DNA from: a virus
IMG/VR virus record: IMGVR_UViG_3300051212_000465
Location: 1 to 21,433 of that record
DNA length: 21,433 bases
Direction: 5' to 3' (one strand)
In this document: positions 1 through 8,155 of the stretch, piece by piece
How positions within the stretch are numbered: the stretch's first letter is position 1
Layout of the letters: each line of letters starts with the position of its first letter
The notes under the pieces: model-generated
Told to the model about the DNA's origin: nothing
The model's input: the letters and a program-made list of their open reading frames with translations, nothing else
Databases searched by the model: none
Position numbers and translations under genes: made by a program

Positions 1-3000
1 CCTTTGCTCCAATACTGCTCACACAGTTCAATTTCAAACGTGCCAACCTGGTTCCAGTTTACGATGTCGATCGCAATACGAGCGATCTCGAAGCGACGCG
101 CCTGAGTGGTTGATGCTGAGAGCGTGTCCCAGAAGAACTGCTTCACACGCTTGGTGTTGTCCACCGCGTAGCTGCTGTAGTTGCTCGCGTGGAGAACTTG
201 ATTTCCGTTGATCGAAGCGTTTGAGAAGTACGCAGTCGCCGAATTGTAGTCGAACCTCAGGTACGTTCCGTCGAAGTACATTCCACGGCGCGTAGTCCAG
301 TCGTTGCTGTTCGCTAGAGACCAGAACCCGTTGTTCTCACCAGCGATGTAGCAGCCGTCTATAAGGACGCCCATCTGCCCCGTGTTCGGCAAGTCCTGCC
401 CAAACACAACTTCGCCGCCATTAGCACTGAACCCACCCCATCTCGATCCAGGTAGGCTTGCTCCGTACCACGATCCACCTCTTGGCAATGTGTAGTTGGT
501 GTAGTTGTTGGCATCCAGGACGTTTGCACCCTTCCACTGAAGCGAAGCGTTTCCGCGATATGCGGTCAGCAGTGTGGTCCAAGACACCGCAGCGCCAACG
601 GTTCCAGTTGCCGCGCTGTAAACCTGGATGCCATCCGCGAGGTCGATGCGTGTGACAGCATCAGCAATGGCGTAGGTATGAGAACCGGCAGTCGCGGTGT
701 AGTTGATGCCGTAGCTGATGCCGCCGTAGTTTCCGCCAGAGTAGCCGATGCGGACAGCGCGTGGGTTTCCCGAGTTGGAGCCACTCCACGTAACATCGCC
801 GCTAAAATAGCCGCTTGTTCCAGAGAGACCTCCGGTGAGAGTGCCTCCAGAGCTTGAAAAGGCATCTGTGATTCCAAATCCTCCAAGCGTTGTTGGCTTA
901 CTTGTAATCCCAGACCACGCCACGTTGGTGGCAGTCGCAGCATTTCCGGTGCAGCTTGTTGAGCTTCCGACGATGTTCATCGTCTGGCCCGACAGCATTC
1001 CCGCAAGTGTCGCCATCGACAGGGCAGCAGGGGCTTGAGCTACTGAGGCGCTGCTGTTTCCAAGAACGCTCGATACTGCCACGTTCTGAATCTTCGCGTA
1101 GGTAACCGCTGAGTTTGCGATCGTCGCCGCAAACGAAAGATTGGCAGTGCCGTCAAAAGTGCCACTTGTTGCCGTGACATCTCCCGTAAGCGCGATCGTC
1201 CTACCAGTAGCCCACCTTGCCGCACTGCCGCCGACGTTCAGACTGTTTGCGGTTCCGGTAAGCCCTGTCCCTGCACCGGTGAAGCTAGACCCAGACACAG
1301 TTCCGGTTGCGCTGACGTTTCCTGGCAGCGTTAGATTTCCGTACAGCGTGATGTTCCGACTTCCATCCCAGTCATACACTCGGTTGAACGAGGAGTACCC
1401 GCCCATGATTCCGATGTGTCCGACAGAGATCGCGTTGTTCGGGTAACCGGACGGGCCGTTGTTTCCGATCAACTCGAACACCATCCGAACGTCGCGAGTG
1501 TCCCACCATCCGCTGACGTTGACGTGCGACGTGAACGTGTACCCAGGCCATGAACTGATTCCGTTTACCCTGTACGATTCAGCACCAAACACACCATTCA
1601 GGTCGCTCTTGTAGAACACGAAGTTCATCGAGTGACCGTTGGTCGAGTGGCACAGTGTGAAGTGGGAGAAGAAGTGGTATCCGAAGTTGACCCACGTCAT
1701 CCGAACCTTGGTCCAAGCTCCGATGTTGGACCCGACGTTCATGTTGAACCCGCCCCACTTACCAAACACCTTCCCATCGAAAACGTCGCTGCTAATCGTG
1801 GTTGCGACCCAATTTACTCCATCGACAGTGTACTCGACAGTTGTTGGAGGACGGAAAGCTATGAGGTTCTGAACAGAGTCAGTGCCCCACAGGCGCTGCA
1901 TGTTTCCAGATCCGTAGATGTCGCCCTGCGTGAACCCATTTGGGTCCACCTGATACATCGCATCGGTGATGCCGTAGCCGGACAACGTCGTCGGCTTTCC
2001 GGTCACGCCTGACCAAGGGACCGCACCAGCAGTGAGGCTGCTCGCGGTTCCAGTGAGGCCAGTTCCAGCACCGCTGAAGCTGACCGCATTGATTCCGCCT
2101 GAGGCGTCACGCTGCGCAAGCCTGTTTGCCGTTGCTGCAGTGTCAGCGCCCACCGTGATTGTGCCACTTCCAGCACTAATTCCGATGCGAAGGCCGCCGC
2201 GAGCCTCGATAGGACTTTCAACGTATAGACCCGCTGTCTGACCAGTCTTCGGGAGGTAGAGTCCGTATGACGCGAAGTTTGCGACGTCATCTGTGGACTC
2301 GGATCTTATGCTGAGACGGCCGCCACCCTTGTATATTCCGTTGGTGGAATCCGTGAAGTACAGCGTTCCTGTAAGCGTCCCACCACTCAGCGGCAATGCA
2401 TCAGTGATTCCGTAACCACTCAGCGTGGTCGGTTTGCTAGTAATACCAGACCACGGAACTGACGAAGCAGATGCAGCGTTTCCTGTGCAAGATGTTGATG
2501 AACCGGATATGTTCATCGTCTGACCACTCAGCATCGTGGCCACCTGAGCAGCCGTGAGGTCGGACGGGCTATTTGCAACAGCACCATTGTTACCCTTGAT
2601 GGTACCTGCGCCCATCGTGTTCAGCTTCGCATTTGTAATTGTGCTGTTTGGGATTGTAGTCGTAATAGCCGTTGTCCCTGTGCCCGTAACATCCCCAGAC
2701 AGCGTGATGCTCTGGTTTCCGGTTAGGTAGCGACCATCGAGGCTGACCGTCAGATTGCCTGTAGCGCGAGTCAGCGTCAGTGTTCCACCAGAGAATCCGA
2801 CCGCTGTAGTGTCTCTGTTTTCATAGTACGCGCCATGTTGACCATCCAGCAGGTCAGAGTTCAGGTTTGTTACTGCTGTTGTTGAAGCAACCGAGAACGG
2901 CGCTGTTCCAGTTGCTACGCTGCTCGTGATTTGACTCGCAAATGTGGCTGAACCAGCAACAACCAGCTTTGCAAGTTTTTGCGTCCAATCAATAGTTGGC

Positions 3001-4424
3001 GCATATACCGTGCCGGTGGTTGACCCATTTGGAGGTGTGCCTGAAACGTAAGTAACTACTGTTCCAGAGTTTATAGTTGCCTCTGCTGTGTAAACATACG
3101 TCTGCCAATCAGCCAACTGACGGATCTGCAACTCGTACACTCCAAGTGCCGTTTTTACGACGCGCACATAATCCGAAACTGGTCCAGTAACCCAGGCGTC
3201 GTTGTACGAGTCCTGCACACCGCCGCTTCTGCGGCATGAGGCAAAAAACGTCATCGGGTAACAGTCAGAGTTCCACCCGAAATTGCCTTGGTTGTCTACT
3301 ACATCTACACGAAAAGTGACTGCTCGGTATAACCCAACTCCGATAGTGATGTCGGCTATCTTCTTCCAGTTGAGATCCTGTCCACCACCGTAATATACGG
3401 TGTATATTTGCTGACGGTTGCTGTACTGAACGGTAGTGGCAGCGTAAAACGCTCCGCCAGATGTAAGTGCAGAGTTTACAGTAAGGTTACCTGACTTGGT
3501 CTGCGCAGTTGCCGAAGTGTCTAATGCGTCAGTTATTCCAAACCCCGCCAGAGTTGTCGGTTTGCTTGTTATTCCAGACCACGCCACATTAGTGGCTGTC
3601 GCGGCATTGCCTGTGCAGGAGGTCGAAGATCCGACGATGCTCATCGTCTGACCACTGAGCATTCCTGCTAGGGTGGCCATCGAAAGTTCCTGCGGTGCCT
3701 GTGCCACCGAGGCGCTGCTGTTGCCGAGCACGCTGGACACCGCGACGTTCTGAATCTTGGCGTAGGTGACTACAGAGGCGGCGATCTTCGCCGAGGTCGA
3801 TACGGCACCATCAGCAATGTTTGTTGCGATCGCAGCGGTTCCGCCAATGTTCAACGCAGCAGCGGTTCCGGTAAGCCCTGTTCCTGGACCAGAAAAATTG
3901 GTCCCGGTAACCGTTCCAGTGAACGTCGAGTATCCTCCGTAGTTGGACGAGTCGAGCAGCTTTTTCCACGCGCCCCAGGTCGTGTTGCTACCGCTGCGCT
4001 GCCACACGTTCCCGTTGTCCGTGAACCCAAGCTGGTGAGACGACCCGCCGGTCCAGTCAGTGCCGCTACCGTACTGGCGGAACGTCAACAGTCCGAAGTA
4101 GTTTCCGCCGTCGTTTAGTCCGTTCGACGAGTTCGCCTTGAAGTCGAAGACGACACCCCTGTTGATGGTCTGAGGGGTTGTCGCATCATCGCGCGTGTCG
4201 GCCACGAAAACAGCGTACGAATACCCAGTGACTGAAATGGGGTAACTCCCAGAAAGACGCCCAGCAGCGAGAGTCCCGGTGAAGTTGGCGCAGTCGAGGT
4301 AGTAGGCCCCGTGCTGACCGTCTAAAAGGTCAGCGTTGAGGTTTATGACGGCTGCGGTCTGGTTGACCGTGAACGGGGGTACACCCGCTGCGGTGACGAT
4401 CTGCAGTTGGCTCTCAAACTTCAT
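1..4424 (-). CDS. Giant modular tail fibre / receptor-binding protein (partial, C-terminus off window)
   Basis: The frame is open from ATG at 4422-4424 to the left edge (1474 codons, no stop), so the protein is cut at its C-terminus. It begins MKFESQLQIVTAAG. It is rich in Gly, Ser, Thr and Asn and built from repeats typical of phage tail fibres: four copies of W-S-G-I-T-x-K-P-T-T-L-x-G-x-G-I-T-D-A, three copies of G-x-G-T-G-L-T-G-T-A, and two copies of LNxDLLDGQHGAYY (near residues 30-45 and about 510-530). Between the repeats lie unique blocks (about residues 310-500, 830-1010 and 1190-1450) that may be receptor-contact or trimerisation modules. The last visible residues (RRFEIARIAIDIVNW...ELCEQYW) look like a fibre C-terminal domain. 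The start follows the previous gene's TAA by 12 bases in the same frame and has no clear Shine-Dalgarno. Fibre identity is confident; the receptor is unknown. Confidence 0.88.
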   Translation of the reverse strand, partial: MKFESQLQIVTAAGVPPFTVNQTAAVINLNADLLDGQHGAYYLDCANFTGTLAAGRLSGSYPISVTGYSYAVFVADTRDDATTPQTINRGVVFDFKANSSNGLNDGGNYFGLLTFRQYGSGTDWTGGSSHQLGFTDNGNVWQRSGSNTTWGAWKKLLDSSNYGGYSTFTGTVTGTNFSGPGTGLTGTAAALNIGGTAAIATNIADGAVSTSAKIAASVVTYAKIQNVAVSSVLGNSSASVAQAPQELSMATLAGMLSGQTMSIVGSSTSCTGNAATATNVAWSGITSKPTTLAGFGITDALDTSATAQTKSGNLTVNSALTSGGAFYAATTVQYSNRQQIYTVYYGGGQDLNWKKIADITIGVGLYRAVTFRVDVVDNQGNFGWNSDCYPMTFFASCRRSGGVQDSYNDAWVTGPVSDYVRVVKTALGVYELQIRQLADWQTYVYTAEATINSGTVVTYVSGTPPNGSTTGTVYAPTIDWTQKLAKLVVAGSATFASQITSSVATGTAPFSVASTTAVTNLNSDLLDGQHGAYYENRDTTAVGFSGGTLTLTRATGNLTVSLDGRYLTGNQSITLSGDVTGTGTTAITTTIPNSTITNAKLNTMGAGTIKGNNGAVANSPSDLTAAQVATMLSGQTMNISGSSTSCTGNAASASSVPWSGITSKPTTLSGYGITDALPLSGGTLTGTLYFTDSTNGIYKGGGRLSIRSESTDDVANFASYGLYLPKTGQTAGLYVESPIEARGGLRIGISAGSGTITVGADTAATANRLAQRDASGGINAVSFSGAGTGLTGTASSLTAGAVPWSGVTGKPTTLSGYGITDAMYQVDPNGFTQGDIYGSGNMQRLWGTDSVQNLIAFRPPTTVEYTVDGVNWVATTISSDVFDGKVFGKWGGFNMNVGSNIGAWTKVRMTWVNFGYHFFSHFTLCHSTNGHSMNFVFYKSDLNGVFGAESYRVNGISSWPGYTFTSHVNVSGWWDTRDVRMVFELIGNNGPSGYPNNAISVGHIGIMGGYSSFNRVYDWDGSRNITLYGNLTLPGNVSATGTVSGSSFTGAGTGLTGTANSLNVGGSAARWATGRTIALTGDVTATSGTFDGTANLSFAATIANSAVTYAKIQNVAVSSVLGNSSASVAQAPAALSMATLAGMLSGQTMNIVGSSTSCTGNAATATNVAWSGITSKPTTLGGFGITDAFSSSGGTLTGGLSGTSGYFSGDVTWSGSNSGNPRAVRIGYSGGNYGGISYGINYTATAGSHTYAIADAVTRIDLADGIQVYSAATGTVGAAVSWTTLLTAYRGNASLQWKGANVLDANNYTNYTLPRGGSWYGASLPGSRWGGFSANGGEVVFGQDLPNTGQMGVLIDGCYIAGENNGFWSLANSNDWTTRRGMYFDGTYLRFDYNSATAYFSNASINGNQVLHASNYSSYAVDNTKRVKQFFWDTLSASTTQARRFEIARIAIDIVNWNQVGTFEIELCEQYWSK
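861..1115 (-). repeat. Fibre repeat block A (about 81 aa)
   Basis: This encodes TYAKIQNVAVSSVLGNSS through the 57-bp unit WSGITSKPTTLGGFGITDA (861-917). It matches block D (3525-3776) at 77 of 81 residues, but 57 of 243 aligned bases differ. Shorter 57-bp copies of the terminal unit lie at 1959-2015 and 2397-2453. Confidence 0.9.
2397..2646 (-). repeat. Fibre repeat block C (divergent copy)
   Basis: This has the same order of motifs as blocks A and D: N-S-x-I-T-x-A-K, then M-L-S-G-Q-T-M-N-I-x-G-S-S-T-S-C-T-G-N-A-A, then GITSKPTTLSGYGITDA at 2397-2453. It is more diverged in protein sequence than A and D are from each other. Confidence 0.85.
3525..3776 (-). repeat. Fibre repeat block D (about 81 aa)
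   Basis: Near-identical in protein to block A (four substitutions in 81 residues), ending in WSGITSKPTTLAGFGITDA at 3525-3581. It resembles the short repeats common in phage fibre shafts. Confidence 0.9.
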
Positions 4425-4436
4425 GCTGATGGGGTA

Positions 4437-6557
4437 TTAGTAGCCGACAACAACCCAGCGATACGCGGCAGCATTGGCTGGTGCAACAGCGAACGTGAAC
4501 TTGACGGTGTTAGAATCGAACGTCTGCGTGTTCACGAAGATCTGATTGTCCGACGAATCGTAGATGTCCACGACGACGTTCTTTGTGTTCAGATTGTGAA
4601 CGGCGTTGAATACGGTGGTAGAGCCGTCACCAGTGATTCCGCCGGACACCATTGCCGCAAGCTGGGCGTTTCTGTCCGTCAGCGAGTAGGTTCGTAGCGT
4701 TGATCCGCCGGTCGTGAACTGGGCGTAGGCAGTGCCGGTGCCGCCGTTACCAGCAGCAAGGACTCCTGTGACGGCCGAACCGTTCGCCAGATTGACGGCA
4801 CCGAAACCAAGGGCTGTTCCGTTGGAGTCAACCCGAAGCACCTGATTAGCCGCGCCTGTGATTGCACCCCCATTAGCAGCTGATCCCGTCGAGTTGCCGA
4901 ACACCGACAGACCTGCGATCTGTTGGAACTTCGAGTAGGTGACCGCGTTGGCCGCGATGGTAAGGCCACCGGCAGCAGCGATGGTGGCATCACCCGACAT
5001 CGTGACGAATGTTGGAACACCACCCGCGCTACCAAGAACGATCTGCCCTGATGTCGGCGCAGCAGTCTGGCCCATTGCGCTCGCGCCACCATAGAACAGC
5101 CCGTTTGTCGTCCAGGATGACAGGCCGGTACCGCCATTACCAATAGGCAGAATACCGCTGACGTGGTTGGTTAGCGTGACCTTGTCCCAGCTTGGCGCTG
5201 TGCCGACGCCTCCAGAGATCAGGACATTGCCAACTGCAACACCAGCTAGTTTAGACAGCGCGTTAGCTCCACTAGCGTAGAGTATGTCGCCGATTGTGTA
5301 AGACGACTGACCAGTGCCGCCGTTACCGGCAGCTAATGTTCCAACGACTGCGGCTGTTGCACTGACATCGATCGCCCCAAATGCAGGAGTGCCTCCACCG
5401 GCCGGGATTCGGAGCACTTGATACGCAGCACCAGCAGCAATGAATCCTATGGAAGTGGTTCCGTTGGCATACGGAATAGTGTTCTGCGTGTAGTCCGAGT
5501 TCTGGGCAAAATGGAACTGAGAACCGTTCAGCACCATGCCGCGACCAGCCGTGTACGAACCAGCGCCCGAGAACTGCACCCAGTTTAGCGCGGTAGTGTC
5601 GAGGGCCACCGGAGCATCGGCGGTCATCACCCACCCGGTGTCTTTATTGACGGTTCCCTCTTCGATGAACGTGAACGATCCTGGGCTTGCCTTGGCGCTC
5701 GTGTTGAAGTCGGTGGCTCGGGTGAGAACCCAGGCCGAACCATAACTACCAATGGCAGTGACGGTATAGATACCGTTCTGGCTTGCGACCGACTGGCTCT
5801 TGACCAGGACTCGGTCGTTTACGGCCATCGTGACGCCGTCCAGCACCAACGGCTGACTGGGGCCAGTAATAGTCTTAGTACCCGCCGAATACGTGCCGCC
5901 GAGGTCCGCAGTCGTAGATGATCGGCAGGACGCCTTTGGATCAAGCCCTTGAGCAGTGGAGTCGACGTAGTTCTTTGTGGCCGCGTCTTGCGGGTTAGCA
6001 GGATCCGCAAGGTTCGTGATCTTCTGGCCGCCAAACGCAACGTCTGCATTCGGGGCACCAAGCTCGGAGATGAGGAACGTGTTCTTTGCAACCGCTGCGC
6101 CAACTCCACTGCCGTTGCCGACGATGATCTGGTTGTTCGCCAGAGTGATTTCGCTGGGCACTATCGACAGCGTCGTCACGTTCAGAACGACGGCACCTGT
6201 TCCGTTGAACGCTACCGCAGCCGCTGTCGCCTTGCCGGTGATTGAGAAGTTCTGCGAGGCGGCAAGCTGCGAAGCCTGAGACGCGAGACCCGCGAAGTTG
6301 GGGGCGGTGATTGTTCCGGCCGTGCTGAAGCTACCGGCCGAGTCACGCAGGACCACCGTGCTGCTCGCGGAGGTGGACGCCGGATAGATCGTATTCCACG
6401 ACGTGCCATTACTCCAATTCAGGAGGTTGTTGGCCGTGTCCATCCAGAACGCACCTTTGTTTCCGGCACCAGCCGTGAAAGGGGCTGATGCGGAGTTTTG
6501 GGTGCGGAACTGGATGATCTCCAGCAGCCCCATGTCGATTGAAGAATAGAACCTCAT
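4437..6557 (-). CDS. Tail fibre / virion structural protein, 706 aa
   Basis: A Gly/Ala/Ser/Thr-rich tail protein with recognisable phage tail modules in order: an N-terminal segment with KGAFWMDTANNLLNWSNG; NPQDAATKNYVDSTAQGLD, a module seen in many phage fibres, followed by GDRVLVK-like VNDRVLVKSQ, NGIYTVTAIGS and VLTRATDFN; then three G-N-G-G-T-G repeats; and a C-terminal HNL...VVVDIYDSSDNQIFVN domain that resembles the end of the preceding 199-aa protein. The start at 6557 is preferred because AGGAAAAG (6560-6567) lies 6 bases upstream; that element overlaps the previous gene's TAG. It ends in TAA at 4437-4439, in the same frame as the giant fibre. Role inferred: base of, or partner to, the fibre. 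Confidence 0.85.
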   Translation of the reverse strand: MRFYSSIDMGLLEIIQFRTQNSASAPFTAGAGNKGAFWMDTANNLLNWSNGTSWNTIYPASTSASSTVVLRDSAGSFSTAGTITAPNFAGLASQASQLAASQNFSITGKATAAAVAFNGTGAVVLNVTTLSIVPSEITLANNQIIVGNGSGVGAAVAKNTFLISELGAPNADVAFGGQKITNLADPANPQDAATKNYVDSTAQGLDPKASCRSSTTADLGGTYSAGTKTITGPSQPLVLDGVTMAVNDRVLVKSQSVASQNGIYTVTAIGSYGSAWVLTRATDFNTSAKASPGSFTFIEEGTVNKDTGWVMTADAPVALDTTALNWVQFSGAGSYTAGRGMVLNGSQFHFAQNSDYTQNTIPYANGTTSIGFIAAGAAYQVLRIPAGGGTPAFGAIDVSATAAVVGTLAAGNGGTGQSSYTIGDILYASGANALSKLAGVAVGNVLISGGVGTAPSWDKVTLTNHVSGILPIGNGGTGLSSWTTNGLFYGGASAMGQTAAPTSGQIVLGSAGGVPTFVTMSGDATIAAAGGLTIAANAVTYSKFQQIAGLSVFGNSTGSAANGGAITGAANQVLRVDSNGTALGFGAVNLANGSAVTGVLAAGNGGTGTAYAQFTTGGSTLRTYSLTDRNAQLAAMVSGGITGDGSTTVFNAVHNLNTKNVVVDIYDSSDNQIFVNTQTFDSNTVKFTFAVAPANAAAYRWVVVGY

Positions 6558-6559
6558 AT

Positions 6560-6567
6560 CTTTTCCT
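6560..6567 (-). promoter_or_regulatory. Shine-Dalgarno for the 706-aa tail protein
   Basis: The minus strand reads TAGGAAAAGATATG. The AGGA core lies 6 bases before the ATG and overlaps the TAG stop of the 199-aa gene, implying coupled translation. It fixes the start at 6557 rather than the internal ATG at residue 9. Confidence 0.7.
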
Positions 6568-7165
6568 AATTGATGTACGCGTAGCCCGAAGTTTCACCAG
6601 CAAGAGTCACCTCGCAGGTGTTTGTGTCGATGTAGGACACGTTCCCATAGAAGACGTTCTGGGACATGTCGATCAGGGTTACCGATGGGTACCACCCAAG
6701 GTTGTGCCTGATGATCCATGCGGCCGAAGGAACGCCTTGGGTGTGAACGTATCTGGCATTCTTGATGAGAGCCTGAACATCTGTTTGCGTGACACCAGCA
6801 GTGTCGATGTCGTCGATCTTCTTCTGGAGGTCAGCAACCTTGTTCGTGATTGACGAGTTTAGTGACTCGATCTGTTTGTTGATCGCCTCAACAGCCGCGT
6901 CGACTGCGGTGGAAATCTGCGAAGATGGGTCGGTAGGCTCGACGACCTGAGTCGTTGGGACCGGGAACTGCGCCTGGAGGCCGGATCGCCATCGATCTAC
7001 AGCATCTGAAAACTCCCTGATCGATTGCTCTGTCAGCCGCTGCGGCAGCCTTGGGAACTCTGGAACAACGATGTCGGCAGATCCCAAGCCAGTATTGGCA
7101 CCAAGCCCCTTTCCTGGGGTGGATGCCAACCGCTTGATCAGGGTTGCCTTGGCGTTGGATGCCAT
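6566..7165 (-). CDS. Tail-fibre-type protein, 199 aa, with C-terminal virion domain
   Basis: The first half is polar with a coiled-coil-like stretch (about residues 84-120, containing EAINKQIESLNSSITNKV and ADLQKKIDDI), which would suit a trimeric stalk. The last 60 residues carry H-T-Q-x-x-P-S-A-A-W-I-I-R-H-N-L-G-W-Y-P-S-V and S-G-Y-A-Y-I-N at the end. This pattern closes many phage virion proteins (W-x-V-x-H-N-L-G ... P-S-V-x-x-x-D). The start lies 3 bases after the glycosyltransferase stop and the gene ends in TAG. Probably a short fibre, adaptor or tail-assembly component; the exact role is unknown. Confidence 0.75.
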   Translation of the reverse strand: MASNAKATLIKRLASTPGKGLGANTGLGSADIVVPEFPRLPQRLTEQSIREFSDAVDRWRSGLQAQFPVPTTQVVEPTDPSSQISTAVDAAVEAINKQIESLNSSITNKVADLQKKIDDIDTAGVTQTDVQALIKNARYVHTQGVPSAAWIIRHNLGWYPSVTLIDMSQNVFYGNVSYIDTNTCEVTLAGETSGYAYIN

Positions 7166-7168
7166 GGC

Positions 7169-8155
7169 TTAGACATTACTGAGGACGTCCAGTGCGACAA
7201 CCCTGAGTCGCTCCTTGAACTTCTGCTTGGTGAATCTCAGAGACGTCTGGTACGAGGCGGACGCCTTTTTCCGAAGAAGATCTCTGTTGCGGTAGGCTTC
7301 ACGCATCGCCGCTATCACGCTGTCTTTGATTGGTTTCGCGCCACGGCCTACGCCAAAATACGGGTGTTCTTTTGGTGCCTGAACAAGCGTGTAGTCGAGA
7401 TGCCATGAGTCCTCCTTGCTCGTGAAGTCGGCCGGTCCACCCCATGGGATAATGATGTTTGGTCGACCAGCCGCCATGAGCTCTGCAGCCGGGAAGTTCC
7501 ACCCCTCCAAGCCAGACAGGAACACGCCGCAGTGATGCTCTGAAAGCATCTGCTCGTACCGTTCCTTGCTGTAGTCCTCGTAGAGGATCTCGATGCGGTC
7601 ATCTTTTACCTCGCGACGGTCACATTCCGGGTTGCTCTTGATCGTGAGCCGCACGTCACTTTCGGTTGGGAACGCAAGTGTGAACCACTCCATTAGTTCG
7701 CCGAACCCCTTCCTGGAATTGATTCCGTTGTCGCGTCCTACGGAAATGAACTTGAGGATACTGTCGTTTGGAAGAGGCGACCACGGCGCTTCCCCCCACA
7801 GGTTGATGAGGTGAATCGGCCCACGATAACCAGAGTTCCTGAACAGCTTGACGTTCATCGAGCACGGAACAATCAGTGACGCGGCGTTCTTGAACCCCAT
7901 CGCCGAATCTGGAAGAGCGTCCGGCTCCCACATCGTAAACCTGATCGGAGACTCCTGTGGCCACATCGGGTTCGTTAGAACGAAGTCTGGGTAGTCGATG
8001 GCCGACACCCTGACCATGTTAAGAGCCTCCATGCACGCAACGCCGAGACGACCGTAGCCGGTGGCCTCGTTTGCGGTGCAGGAGTAGAATCGGAGCGGTC
8101 TGCCGAACAGGAGTGATCGATTGTTCAGCGGAGGCCGGACGTTGACTGTCAGCAT
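7169..8155 (-). CDS. Glycosyltransferase, GT-B fold, GT4-like
   Basis: This is a probable nucleotide-sugar glycosyltransferase. The N-terminal half has the Y-G-x-L-G-x-A loop (ATGYGRLGVACMEAL) expected for a GT-B enzyme. The C-terminal half has FISVGR...RKGFGELMEWF and the donor-binding E-x7-E motif EGWNFPAAE, followed by LMAAGRPNIIIPWGG, matching the GT4 family pattern. The start chosen is ATG at 8153-8155, which overlaps the previous gene's TGA as ATGCTGA. An upstream ATG at 8209 would add 18 residues, but those overlap the neighbour by 61 bases and look like a wrong-frame translation. It sits between connector-like and fibre genes, so it may modify a virion protein or a host surface glycan; the acceptor cannot be read from the sequence. 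Confidence 0.82.
   Translation of the reverse strand: MLTVNVRPPLNNRSLLFGRPLRFYSCTANEATGYGRLGVACMEALNMVRVSAIDYPDFVLTNPMWPQESPIRFTMWEPDALPDSAMGFKNAASLIVPCSMNVKLFRNSGYRGPIHLINLWGEAPWSPLPNDSILKFISVGRDNGINSRKGFGELMEWFTLAFPTESDVRLTIKSNPECDRREVKDDRIEILYEDYSKERYEQMLSEHHCGVFLSGLEGWNFPAAELMAAGRPNIIIPWGGPADFTSKEDSWHLDYTLVQAPKEHPYFGVGRGAKPIKDSVIAAMREAYRNRDLLRKKASASYQTSLRFTKQKFKERLRVVALDVLSNV

Noticed and set aside
861-3776. Possible CRISPR array or integrated repeat element
   Set aside because: The repeats lie in an open frame, differ at the DNA level and encode conserved fibre motifs; spacing is irregular.
4425-4439. Alternative genetic code making TAA a sense codon
   Set aside because: TAA, TAG and TGA all end genes at well-placed junctions elsewhere in the window, so wholesale reassignment is not supported.
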